This document shows, in pieces, positions 1 through 5,953 of a stretch of DNA of 9,179 bases. Location of the stretch: positions 1 to 9,179 of the forward strand of contig DATDDB010000043.1 in assembly GCA_036524005.1 (NCBI GenBank). The letters are read 5' to 3'. This stretch comes from DATDDB01 sp036524005 (GTDB lineage Bacteria; Pseudomonadota; Gammaproteobacteria; Burkholderiales; Gallionellaceae). Each line of letters begins with the position of its first letter. Within the stretch, counting starts at the first letter, position 1. Both the position numbers and the translations under genes were made by a program. Under the pieces are notes generated by a model. The model was not told the origin of the DNA and did not search any database. It worked only from the letters and a program-made list of their open reading frames with translations.

Positions 1-17
1 TGCAGCAAGTCGGTCAT
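1..17 (-). CDS. Start of a divergent gene (partial, 5 codons visible)
   Basis: On the minus strand an ATG at 17-15 begins MTDLL and runs off the left edge. It is preceded by AGGGA (27-31) at a 9-nt spacing, a good ribosome binding site, and an in-frame TAA sits directly before the ATG, so any gene in this frame must start here. In several betaproteobacteria a cation/proton antiporter (CPA2 family) is divergent from kdsD, but five residues cannot show that. The product is therefore unknown; the call rests on the RBS, the start codon and the divergent layout. Confidence 0.35.
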
Positions 18-57
18 TTAATGTGTTCCCTGAAAGCCTGACAGATCAATGTTTAAT

Positions 58-86
58 ATGATGCCCTGACTCGCCGGGATTTTCAA
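58..86 (-). promoter_or_regulatory. Candidate sigma-70 promoter for the divergent gene
   Basis: Read on the minus strand, TTGAAA (86-81, five of six bases of the -35 consensus) is followed after exactly 17 bp by CATCAT (63-58, four of six bases of the -10 consensus). It would start transcription about 35-40 nt before the ATG at 17. The -10 match is weak, so this is only a candidate. It would be back to back with the kdsD promoter. Confidence 0.25.
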
Positions 87-112
87 AGTTCCACCGCGGA
101 TGGGCGCGCTGT

Positions 113-118
113 TATAAT
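113..118 (+). promoter_or_regulatory. -10 box of the kdsD promoter (perfect TATAAT)
   Basis: A perfect TATAAT lies six bases before the kdsD ATG. The usual start point, about 7 nt after the -10, falls on or next to the A of the ATG at 125, so the transcript would be leaderless or nearly so. No Shine-Dalgarno sequence is visible before this ATG, which fits. The -35 is poor: around 89-95 only TTCCAC-like bases occur, so the promoter may rely on an activator or on the -10 alone. Confidence 0.55.
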
Positions 119-124
119 TAGCGC

Positions 125-1111
125 ATGAACCGGGCACTTACCGCATCGCCCCACGCGCTCGACCTGGCGCGCGAGGTCCTCAGCACCGAAGCCGCCGCCG
201 TGCAGGCGCTTACCCAGCGCATAGGCGATGATTTCCTGCGCGCGCTCGCCGTCATCCTGTCCTGCGAGGGCAGGGTGATTGTCAGCGGCATGGGAAAATC
301 TGGCCATATCGCGCGCAAGATCGCCGCCACCCTCTCCAGCACCGGCACGCCGGCATATTTCGTGCATCCGGCAGAGGCTGCGCACGGCGACCTCGGCATG
401 ATCACGGGCGAAGACGTGCTCATCGCCCTGTCCTACTCGGGCGAGAGCCAGGAGCTGCTCGCCATCGTGCCGATCATCAAGCGCCAGGGCGCGAAACTGA
501 TCAGCCTCACCGGCAAGCCGCAGTCGTCGCTGGCGCGCGAGGCGGACGTGCACCTTAACGGTGCGGTGGACAAGGAAGCCTGCCCGCTGGGGCTGGCGCC
601 CACCACCAGCACCACCGCCGCACTGGCACTCGGCGATGCGCTGGCAGTGGCGCTGCTCGACGCCAAGGGGTTTGGCGAGGAGGACTTTGCGCGCTCGCAC
701 CCGGGCGGCGCGCTGGGGCGGCGCCTGCTCACCCATGTGCGCGACATCATGCGCGGCGGAGAGCGCATTCCGGCGGTGGGGCTAAAGGCCTCACTGGCCG
801 ATGCCGTGCTGGAAATCTCGCGCAAGGGCCTGGGCATGACCGCCATCGTGGATGATGCGCGGCACGTGCTGGGCATTTATACCGACGGCGACCTGCGGCG
901 CACCCTGGAAAAGAACCTGGATTTCAAGTCCACCCCCGTCAGCGAGGTGATGTCCAGAAATCCGCGCACCATAGGCCCGGATGCGCTGGCGGCAGAAGCG
1001 GTGCAAATGATGGAACAGTACAACATCAGCCAGATGCTGGTGGTGGATGCGGAACGCCAACTGGTCGGTGCACTGAATATGCATGACCTGCTACATGCGA
1101 AAGTAATCTGA
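125..1111 (+). CDS. kdsD: D-arabinose 5-phosphate isomerase (KpsF/GutQ family)
   Basis: This cytoplasmic enzyme interconverts D-ribulose 5-phosphate and D-arabinose 5-phosphate, the first committed step to Kdo, the sugar that links lipid A to the LPS core. The 328-residue length matches the family. An N-terminal SIS (sugar isomerase) domain covers about residues 40-175, and two CBS domains follow (about 205-260 and 272-328). The residues known to be catalytic in E. coli KdsD are all in place with a one-residue offset: K58 in GMGKSGH, E110 in SGESQE, E151 in KEACPLGLAPT and H192 in SHPGGALGRR. The start follows a perfect -10 box but has no RBS, so initiation is probably leaderless. It is the first gene of the LPS block; kdsC comes next after a structured 144-bp gap. 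Since the window also has kdsC, this is more likely the LPS isomerase than a GutQ- or capsule-specific paralogue. Confidence 0.96.
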   Translation: MNRALTASPHALDLAREVLSTEAAAVQALTQRIGDDFLRALAVILSCEGRVIVSGMGKSGHIARKIAATLSSTGTPAYFVHPAEAAHGDLGMITGEDVLIALSYSGESQELLAIVPIIKRQGAKLISLTGKPQSSLAREADVHLNGAVDKEACPLGLAPTTSTTAALALGDALAVALLDAKGFGEEDFARSHPGGALGRRLLTHVRDIMRGGERIPAVGLKASLADAVLEISRKGLGMTAIVDDARHVLGIYTDGDLRRTLEKNLDFKSTPVSEVMSRNPRTIGPDALAAEAVQMMEQYNISQMLVVDAERQLVGALNMHDLLHAKVI

Positions 1112-1112
1112 T

Positions 1113-1252
1113 GGGCGCCGCTCAAAAGCCAAGTCTCGTCGCCATGCTGCGTTGTTCACAAATAAACACTCCTTGCATATCAGCCATATGCGGCGTCGCG
1201 ATTTTTTGCTCGCGCCTTGCCTGGCATGGAAACTTGGATTTTTGAGGTGCCC
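1113..1252. repeat. Long imperfect inverted repeat filling the kdsD-kdsC gap
   Basis: Nearly the whole gap folds on itself. Pairing blocks, outside to inside, are: GGGC 1113-1116 with GCCC 1249-1252; GCC 1117-1119 with GGT 1246-1248 (one G-T pair); TCAAAA 1122-1127 with TTTTGA 1240-1245; CCAAGT 1129-1134 with ACTTGG 1232-1237; CCATGC 1142-1147 with GCATGG 1224-1229. Small bulges separate the blocks. Inside lie two further stems: GCATAT 1175-1180 with ATATGC 1186-1191 (5-nt loop), and CGCGA 1197-1201 with TCGCG 1210-1214 (loop TTTTTTGC). The base of the hairpin starts just after the kdsD stop and ends three bases before the kdsC ATG. It could be an RNA control element, a dispersed non-coding repeat (MITE-like), or both. 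The pairing was found by eye and no folding energy was computed. Confidence 0.75.
1244..1249 (+). promoter_or_regulatory. kdsC ribosome binding site inside the hairpin stem
   Basis: GAGGTG lies 6 nt before the ATG at 1256 and is the only good Shine-Dalgarno site here, which decides the kdsC start. All six bases fall in the right arm of the 1113-1252 inverted repeat and could pair with 1116-1123, hiding the site in the folded mRNA. A ribosome stopping at the kdsD TGA (1109-1111) would cover much of that left strand. Confidence 0.7.
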
Positions 1253-1255
1253 AAG

Positions 1256-1774
1256 ATGCCGCTGAACCGCGCCAAACACATCCGCCTGATCGCCTTCGAC
1301 GTGGACGGCATCATGACCGACGGCGGGCTGTACCTTTCCGACTCGGGCGAGGAATTCAAGCGTTTCAATTCGCTGGACGGGCACGGCCTGAAGATGCTGC
1401 GCGCCTCCGGCGTGGAACCTGCCATCATCACCGGGCGCACCTCGCGCTGCGTCGAATTGCGCGCAAAAAACCTCGGCATCGTCCATCTCTACCAGGGCGT
1501 GGAAAACAAGCTGGCCGCGATGCAGGACCTGCTGGGCAAGCTGAACCTGGCTTTCGATACCGCCGCATTCATGGGGGACGATGTGGTGGACCTGCCGGTG
1601 ATGCGCCGCGCGGCCCTGGCGCTCACCGTGCCGGAGGCACCGCAGATCGTGCGCAGCCACTCGCACTACGTGACCCGCCGCCAGGGTGGATACGGAGCGG
1701 TGCGTGAGGTGTGCGAACTGCTGATGTCCACGCAAAACACCCTGGATGCCCAGCTGGCTCCCTACCTGTCATGA
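1256..1774 (+). CDS. kdsC: 3-deoxy-D-manno-octulosonate 8-phosphate phosphatase
   Basis: KdsC removes the phosphate from Kdo 8-phosphate to give Kdo, which is then activated to CMP-Kdo. It is a small cap-less HAD-superfamily enzyme, normally a tetramer, of about 170-190 residues; this one has 172. HAD motifs are visible: nucleophile and acid D15 and D17 in FDVDGIMTDG, motif II at ITGR (58-61), K85 in ENKLAAM, and Mg-binding MGDDVVDLP (106-114). The C-terminal GGYGAVREVCE segment matches the active-site tail, with Tyr where E. coli has Arg. The frame stays open 13 codons upstream to 1217, but that extension is encoded by the inverted repeat; the ATG at 1256 has a GAGGTG site and yields the normal N-terminus. 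Its TGA overlaps the lptC ATG by 4 bp (ATGA), which implies translational coupling. Confidence 0.95.
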   Translation: MPLNRAKHIRLIAFDVDGIMTDGGLYLSDSGEEFKRFNSLDGHGLKMLRASGVEPAIITGRTSRCVELRAKNLGIVHLYQGVENKLAAMQDLLGKLNLAFDTAAFMGDDVVDLPVMRRAALALTVPEAPQIVRSHSHYVTRRQGGYGAVREVCELLMSTQNTLDAQLAPYLS

Positions 1775-2358
1775 CCGGCTCCCGTCTGCTCGAACGCCTG
1801 CGTGCCTGGTCGGCCCTGTTGCCGCTGCTGGCGCTGCTGGCGGGGACTTACTGGCTCAATCAGCAGGTGCTGCCGCTCGCCCCGGTTCCGGACTACAAGG
1901 CGCGGCACGACCCGGATTACATCGTCAACAACTTTTCCGCGACCAACCTGGGGGAGACCGGTGCGCCGCGCTTCCTGCTGGCCGCACAGAAAATGGAACA
2001 CTTTCCGGACGACGATACCACGTACCTGGTGGAACCGCGCCTGACCAGCCCCTATAAGGACAGGCCTCCGGTGCATATCAGCGCGGATCGCGGCGAGGTT
2101 TCGCACAATGGCGATGAGGTTTTCCTGCGCGATGATGTGATTGTCCTGCGCGAACCCACCGCCAAGGATGGCGGCATGCAAATCGCCACTTCCTACCTGC
2201 ATGTCGTGCCGGACGATGAAACGGCGGACACCGACCATGCAGTCGCCATCACCGAAGCGCGCGGCGTCACCACCGCGGTGGGCATGAAGCTGGACAGCAA
2301 GGCGCGGGTGCTCAAGCTCATGTCGCGAGTGAGGAGCCAGTATGAATCGGCCAAATAA
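1771..2358 (+). CDS. lptC: LPS export system inner-membrane protein LptC
   Basis: LptC is the bitopic inner-membrane member of the LptB2FGC complex. It takes LPS from the LptFG transporter and hands it to LptA. The 195 residues fit the family (E. coli has 191). One transmembrane helix spans about residues 13-30 (rich in Leu and Ala, ending near YWLNQQ), and the periplasmic rest is a beta-jellyroll with family features such as the PDY..NF.AT start at about 40-60. The start is the ATG in the ATGA overlap with the kdsC stop; an open extension back to 1711 would add 20 unrelated residues read from the kdsC frame. The 3' end overlaps lptA by 17 bp. Sequence is poorly conserved in this family, so the identification leans partly on the kdsC-lptC-lptA-lptB order. 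Confidence 0.93.
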   Translation: MTGSRLLERLRAWSALLPLLALLAGTYWLNQQVLPLAPVPDYKARHDPDYIVNNFSATNLGETGAPRFLLAAQKMEHFPDDDTTYLVEPRLTSPYKDRPPVHISADRGEVSHNGDEVFLRDDVIVLREPTAKDGGMQIATSYLHVVPDDETADTDHAVAITEARGVTTAVGMKLDSKARVLKLMSRVRSQYESAK

Positions 2359-2935
2359 TCTGACGCTGTTGCTGTGCGCCCTGCTGTGGATCAGTGGGGG
2401 CGCAGCGTTTGCCGAGCGCGCCGACCGCGACAAACCGGTGCGCGTCGAGGCGGACCAGGTGACCCTGGACGACGTGCGGCAGGTCGGCATTTTCACTGGC
2501 GACGTGGTGATGACCCAGGGTACGCTCACCATCAACGGCGACCAGGTAGAGGCCAGGCAGGGGCGTGGCGGATTCGAGCACGGCACGGTGACCGGCAAAC
2601 CGGCCGGGTTTCGCCAGAAGCGCGAGGGGCTGAACGAATTCGTGGAAGGTTCAGGCGCGCGCATCGAATACGATGCAGTCAGCGGCATCATGAACATCTA
2701 CGGGCAGGCGCACGTCAAGCGTGGACAGGACGATGTGCGCGGTGACCACATCATCTACGATCCGCGCAAGGAGACCTTTCAGGTCACGGGCGGGCAACCG
2801 CAGCAGCAACAGCCCGAGAACAAGAAGGAGCGCGTGATCGTGACCATCAATCCCACGCCGGCTTCGGCTGTTGCGCCGGCTGACTCGCTTCCCATCAAGC
2901 CGGAAACGCGGCTGCTTCCCCCGGAAAAGAAATAA
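2342..2935 (+). CDS. lptA: LPS transport periplasmic protein LptA
   Basis: LptA is the periplasmic bridge protein whose beta-jellyrolls stack between LptC and LptD to carry LPS across the periplasm. The 197 residues start with a signal peptide: MNRP, a hydrophobic core at about 7-17 and a likely cleavage after AFA at 24. The OstA-like domain follows, with the typical repeated pattern of V.AD.v.ld...g...ftGdV at 34-55 and further strands to about 150. The last 45 residues are an unusual Gln-, Pro- and Lys-rich tail beginning GGQPQQQQPEN. The start has a strong GAGGAG site (2331-2336, spacing 5) inside the end of lptC, with a 17-bp overlap. Its TAA shares one base with the lptB ATG (TAATG), so lptC, lptA and lptB are almost certainly translated together. 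Confidence 0.95.
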   Translation: MNRPNNLTLLLCALLWISGGAAFAERADRDKPVRVEADQVTLDDVRQVGIFTGDVVMTQGTLTINGDQVEARQGRGGFEHGTVTGKPAGFRQKREGLNEFVEGSGARIEYDAVSGIMNIYGQAHVKRGQDDVRGDHIIYDPRKETFQVTGGQPQQQQPENKKERVIVTINPTPASAVAPADSLPIKPETRLLPPEKK

Positions 2936-3657
2936 TGAGCGAACTGCGCGCCGTCTCTCTGAAAAAACGCTACCGCAAGCGCACGGTGGTGCATGACGTT
3001 TCCCTGTCGCTGAAAAGCGGCGAAGTGGTCGGCCTGCTCGGCCCCAATGGCGCGGGCAAGACCACCACGTTCTACATGATCGTCGGCCTGGTGGCGGCAG
3101 ACGGCGGCGACATATCCATAGACGGGCAGAATGTCACGCACTTCCCCATCCACCGCCGCGCCCAGCTCGGCCTGGGATATTTGCCGCAGGAGGCCTCGAT
3201 CTTCCGCCGGCTCACCGTGACCCAGAACATCCGCGCCGTGCTGGAGCTGCAGGGCTACGCGGAAAGCGAGATGGATGAGCGGCAGGAGGCGCTGCTGGAA
3301 GAATTGCACATCACCCACATCCGCGACAATCCGGCCATCAGCCTTTCCGGCGGCGAGCGGCGGCGCGTGGAAATCGCGCGCGCGCTAGCCACCAGCCCGC
3401 GCTTCATCCTGCTGGACGAGCCCTTCGCCGGGGTGGACCCGATCGCGGTGCTGGATATCCAGAAGATCATCCGCTTCCTCAAGGAGCGCGGCATCGGCGT
3501 GCTGATCACCGACCACAATGTGCGCGAGACACTGGGCATCTGCGACCGCGCCTACATCATCAACGCCGGGGCGGTGATGGCGGAGGGCAAGCCGGACGAA
3601 ATCATCTATAATGAAGGCGTGAGGAAAGTGTACCTCGGCGAGCACTTCAAGCTTTAG
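2935..3657 (+). CDS. lptB: LPS export ABC transporter ATP-binding protein LptB
   Basis: LptB is the cytoplasmic ATPase that, as a dimer with LptF and LptG, powers LPS extraction from the inner membrane. The 240 residues match the family (E. coli 241). All ABC motifs are intact: Walker A GPNGAGKT (36-43), Q-loop Q85 in LPQEAS, signature LSGGERRR (137-144), Walker B FILLDEP (157-163) with catalytic E162, D-loop GVDP, and H-loop H194 in TDHNVRET. The LPQEASIFRRLTV stretch and the YLGEHF C-terminus are characteristic of LptB and separate it from amino-acid importers such as LivF. The start overlaps the lptA stop by one base and is preceded by GGAAAAG (2923-2929). lptF and lptG are not in the window, as is usual. 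A perfect TATAAT within its 3' end is noted separately. Confidence 0.98.
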   Translation: MSELRAVSLKKRYRKRTVVHDVSLSLKSGEVVGLLGPNGAGKTTTFYMIVGLVAADGGDISIDGQNVTHFPIHRRAQLGLGYLPQEASIFRRLTVTQNIRAVLELQGYAESEMDERQEALLEELHITHIRDNPAISLSGGERRRVEIARALATSPRFILLDEPFAGVDPIAVLDIQKIIRFLKERGIGVLITDHNVRETLGICDRAYIINAGAVMAEGKPDEIIYNEGVRKVYLGEHFKL

Positions 3658-3681
3658 CCGCTGCGCGCCGTCCCGAAATTT

Positions 3682-5097
3682 ATGAAACCGGCATTACAAC
3701 ACAGGCAGTCGCAGCAACTGGTCATGACGCCCCAGTTGCAGCAGTCCATCCGCCTGTTGCAGCTCTCTACCCTGGAAATCAACCAGGAAGTGGCGCGATT
3801 GCTGGACGAAAATCCCCTGCTCGAACGCGAAGAGGATGCCGCGGCGCAGTATTATTCCGGCGCCGATGCGCCTGTGTCCGCCACCACCGAACGCAGTACG
3901 CAGGACGAGCCGCAGGAAGATACGCGCCAGGCGGGCGAGGAATGGGGCGAGCCCTCATTCGCTGCCAGCGCGCAGGATGACGACGACGAGCGCCAGAGCG
4001 AAGTGGCGGCGGAAATGCCCACCCTGCGCGAGCACCTGCTCTGGCAGCTCAACATGAGCCAGTTCGATGGGCGCGACAAGAAGATCATCGGCCTGCTGAT
4101 CGATGCGCTGGACGAAAACGGCTACCTGGCACAGCCGCTGGAGGAAATCGCCGAATTGCTTCCGGCGGAACTCGACATCCCGCTGGACGACCTGGAAACC
4201 GCGCTGGCCCAGTTGCAGCACCTGGACGAACCGGGCATCGGGGCGCGCTCGCTGGGCGAATGCCTGGCGCTGCAACTCAAGGCGCTGCCGGCGGAAACGC
4301 CGGGACGCGAGCTGGCGTTGAGCCTGGTGACCCAGCATCTCGCCCTGCTCGGGGCGCACGACTTCACCAAACTGAAAAAATTGCTGCATTGTGACGACGC
4401 CGGCTTGCGCGTGGCGCAGGCGCTCATCGTGCAGCTCAATCCCAAGCCGGGGGAAAAGTACGAGGCGCGCGCCGCCGACCATATGGTGCCCGATGTGATC
4501 GTGGAACAGCGCGGCAGGGAATGGCGGGCACGCCTCAACCCGGAAGCGATGCCGCGCCTGCGTGTCAACCAGGTCTATGCCAATATCCTGCAGCAGCGCG
4601 GGGAAAAAAACTCGCAGCAACTGGCGGGGCAATTGCAGGAAGCGCGCTGGTTCATCAAGAACCTGCAGCAGCGCTTCGACACCATTTTGCGCGTGGCGCA
4701 GGCCATCGTCGGGCGGCAGCGGCAATTTCTCGAACTGGGCGAAGTCGCCATGCGCCCCCTGGTGCTGCGCGAAATCGCCGAGGAGCTGGAGTTGCATGAA
4801 TCCACCATTTCGCGCGTCACCACGCAGAAGTTCATGCGCACCCCGCGCGGCATATACGAATTCAAGTATTTTTTCAGCAGCGGCCTGGCCGCTGAGTCCG
4901 GCGGGGAATATTCTTCCACGGCCATACGCGCGGTGATCAAACAGCTGGTGGGCGAGGAGGATCCGCGCCAGCCGCTTTCCGACAGCCGCATTTCAGAAAT
5001 CCTGGCGCAGCAGGGCATTACCGTTGCCCGCCGCACCGTGGCAAAATACCGGGAGTTGCTGAATATACTTCCGGCCAACTTACGTAAATCACTTTAA
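3682..5097 (+). CDS. rpoN: RNA polymerase sigma-54 factor RpoN
   Basis: RpoN directs RNA polymerase to -24/-12 promoters and needs AAA+ activators. The 471 residues contain every part of the family: Gln-rich region I (about 1-48, with SQQLVMTPQLQQSIRLLQLST, the activator-responsive part), an acidic low-complexity linker (about 50-110, including DDDDE), the core-binding domain (about 115-300), a helix-turn-helix region near 362-385 (LREIAEELELHESTISRV) and the RpoN box ARRTVAKYRE at 449-458, which reads the -24 element. The start is fixed by the canonical MKPALQ..SQQL N-terminus, although no Shine-Dalgarno site is visible in the 24-nt gap after lptB, so translation may depend on coupling or be weak. 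Adjacency to lptB and hpf is the common proteobacterial order. Confidence 0.98.
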   Translation: MKPALQHRQSQQLVMTPQLQQSIRLLQLSTLEINQEVARLLDENPLLEREEDAAAQYYSGADAPVSATTERSTQDEPQEDTRQAGEEWGEPSFAASAQDDDDERQSEVAAEMPTLREHLLWQLNMSQFDGRDKKIIGLLIDALDENGYLAQPLEEIAELLPAELDIPLDDLETALAQLQHLDEPGIGARSLGECLALQLKALPAETPGRELALSLVTQHLALLGAHDFTKLKKLLHCDDAGLRVAQALIVQLNPKPGEKYEARAADHMVPDVIVEQRGREWRARLNPEAMPRLRVNQVYANILQQRGEKNSQQLAGQLQEARWFIKNLQQRFDTILRVAQAIVGRQRQFLELGEVAMRPLVLREIAEELELHESTISRVTTQKFMRTPRGIYEFKYFFSSGLAAESGGEYSSTAIRAVIKQLVGEEDPRQPLSDSRISEILAQQGITVARRTVAKYRELLNILPANLRKSL

Positions 5098-5115
5098 TCA
5101 ACAAGGAGCAGTAGC

Positions 5116-5427
5116 ATGAACCTCAACCTGACAGGCCGCCATCTCGAAATCACTCCGGCCATCCGCCAGCACGTAACCGACAAGATCGCGAAAATCAAGA
5201 GCCATTTCGACGGCGTAATGGACGTGACGGTGGTGCTCTCGGTGGACAAGCTGCGCCAGAAAGCCGAAGGCAGCGTGCATCTTTCCGGCAAGGATGTGTT
5301 CGTGGAATCCGATGACGACAACCTGTACGTCGCGATAGACGGCATGGTCGAAAAGCTGGACCGGCAGATCGTCAAGCACAAGGAAAAATTTGCCGCGCGC
5401 CGTCACGACGATAGCAGCAGGGCCTGA
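5116..5427 (+). CDS. hpf: Ribosome hibernation promoting factor, short form
   Basis: HPF binds the decoding region of the 30S subunit in starved or stationary cells and promotes inactive 100S ribosome dimers. With 103 residues it is the short form, which needs RMF for dimerisation in enterobacteria; the long form has an extra C-terminal dimerisation domain that is absent here. Family features are the MNLNLTGRHLEITPAIR start, the LSVDK strand, the SDDDNLYVAID segment near 65-75 and a basic helix ending KLDRQIVKHKEKF. A strong AAGGAG (5103-5108, spacing 7) supports the start, the best RBS in this half of the window, in keeping with high expression of a ribosome-binding protein. It lies 18 nt after rpoN. 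The older names yhbH and rpoX refer to the same family. Confidence 0.95.
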   Translation: MNLNLTGRHLEITPAIRQHVTDKIAKIKSHFDGVMDVTVVLSVDKLRQKAEGSVHLSGKDVFVESDDDNLYVAIDGMVEKLDRQIVKHKEKFAARRHDDSSRA

Positions 5428-5477
5428 TTCCCAGCCACCGAGCCCGGCCGCGCGCATGCTTGAAAATATAAATCACC

Positions 5478-5945
5478 ATGAGCGAAACCATGAGCCTGAT
5501 CAGCAAAATCCTGCCAGCCGCCAACGTCGTGCTGGACACGGAGTCTGCCAGCAAGAAGCGCGTGTTCGAGCGCGCGGGCATACTGTTTGAAAACCAGCTG
5601 CAGATTGCGCGCAGCCAGATATATGACAGCCTGTTCGCCCGCGAAAAGCTGGGCTCCACCGGGCTGGGGCACGGTGTGGCGATACCCCATGGCAGGGTCA
5701 AGGGGCTGCGCGATGCCATGGGCGCATTTTTCAAGACCAAGAACCCCATCGCCTTCGATGCGCCGGACGGCCAGCCGGTCAGCCTGATATTCGTCCTGCT
5801 GGTACCCGAGCGCGCCACCGACATGCACCTGCAACTGCTGGGCGAGCTTGCGCAGATGTTCGGCGACAAGGGCTTCCGCGAAAAATTACAGGCGCTGGAT
5901 GATCCGGCTGCGTTGCACCAGATGTTTGCCACCTGGAAGGCATAG
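5478..5945 (+). CDS. ptsN: Nitrogen PTS EIIA component (EIIA-Ntr)
   Basis: PtsN is the terminal phospho-acceptor of the nitrogen phosphotransferase system. It transports no sugar but acts as a regulator, for example of potassium handling in E. coli, according to its phosphorylation state. The 155 residues form one EIIA type-2 domain. The phosphorylation site is H71 in GVAIPHGR, preceded by the conserved REKLGSTGLG loop; PVSLIFVLLVPE (about 95-106) is the typical core strand. The ATG at 5478 gives MSETMSLISKILP; the internal ATG at 5490 gives MSLISKILP and also matches common family starts. Neither has a clear RBS, so the start is uncertain by four codons. It lies 50 nt after hpf and 8 nt before hprK, and a TATAAA sits just before the ATG. 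Confidence 0.95.
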   Translation: MSETMSLISKILPAANVVLDTESASKKRVFERAGILFENQLQIARSQIYDSLFAREKLGSTGLGHGVAIPHGRVKGLRDAMGAFFKTKNPIAFDAPDGQPVSLIFVLLVPERATDMHLQLLGELAQMFGDKGFREKLQALDDPAALHQMFATWKA

Positions 5946-5953
5946 GGGCACAG

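Noticed and set aside
1197..1214. CGCGA stem with a T-rich loop as an intrinsic terminator after kdsD
   Set aside because: The T run is in the loop, not after the stem, and the stem has only five pairs, so it does not have terminator geometry.
1221..1237. TGGCA...TTGG resembling a sigma-54 -24/-12 promoter before kdsC
   Set aside because: The spacing is one base too long and the -12 element has TTGG instead of TTGC; the sequence is better explained as the right arm of the inverted repeat.
1217..1255. Thirteen-codon N-terminal extension of kdsC from an ATG at 1217
   Set aside because: The extension is encoded by the inverted repeat, has no RBS and does not resemble family N-termini; the ATG at 1256 has GAGGTG at the right distance.
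1091..1735. Long minus-strand open frame (214 codons) opposite kdsC and the intergenic hairpin
   Set aside because: It is antisense to a clear kdsC with intact HAD motifs; its composition (His, Gln, Ala rich) is that of a reverse-frame shadow in GC-rich DNA. Only the small GTG start inside the hairpin was kept as an observation.
4603..4612. A AAA AAC slippery heptamer in rpoN that could give a -1 frameshift product
   Set aside because: The heptamer is in the correct frame, but no pseudoknot or strong downstream stem was noticed, and the shifted product would lose the helix-turn-helix and RpoN box. It probably encodes Glu-Lys-Asn by chance.
5064..5069. TATACT near the end of rpoN as a promoter for hpf
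   Set aside because: No -35-like sequence at 16-18 bp and no proper extended -10; the gap to hpf is only 18 nt and hpf has its own strong RBS for translation from the rpoN transcript.
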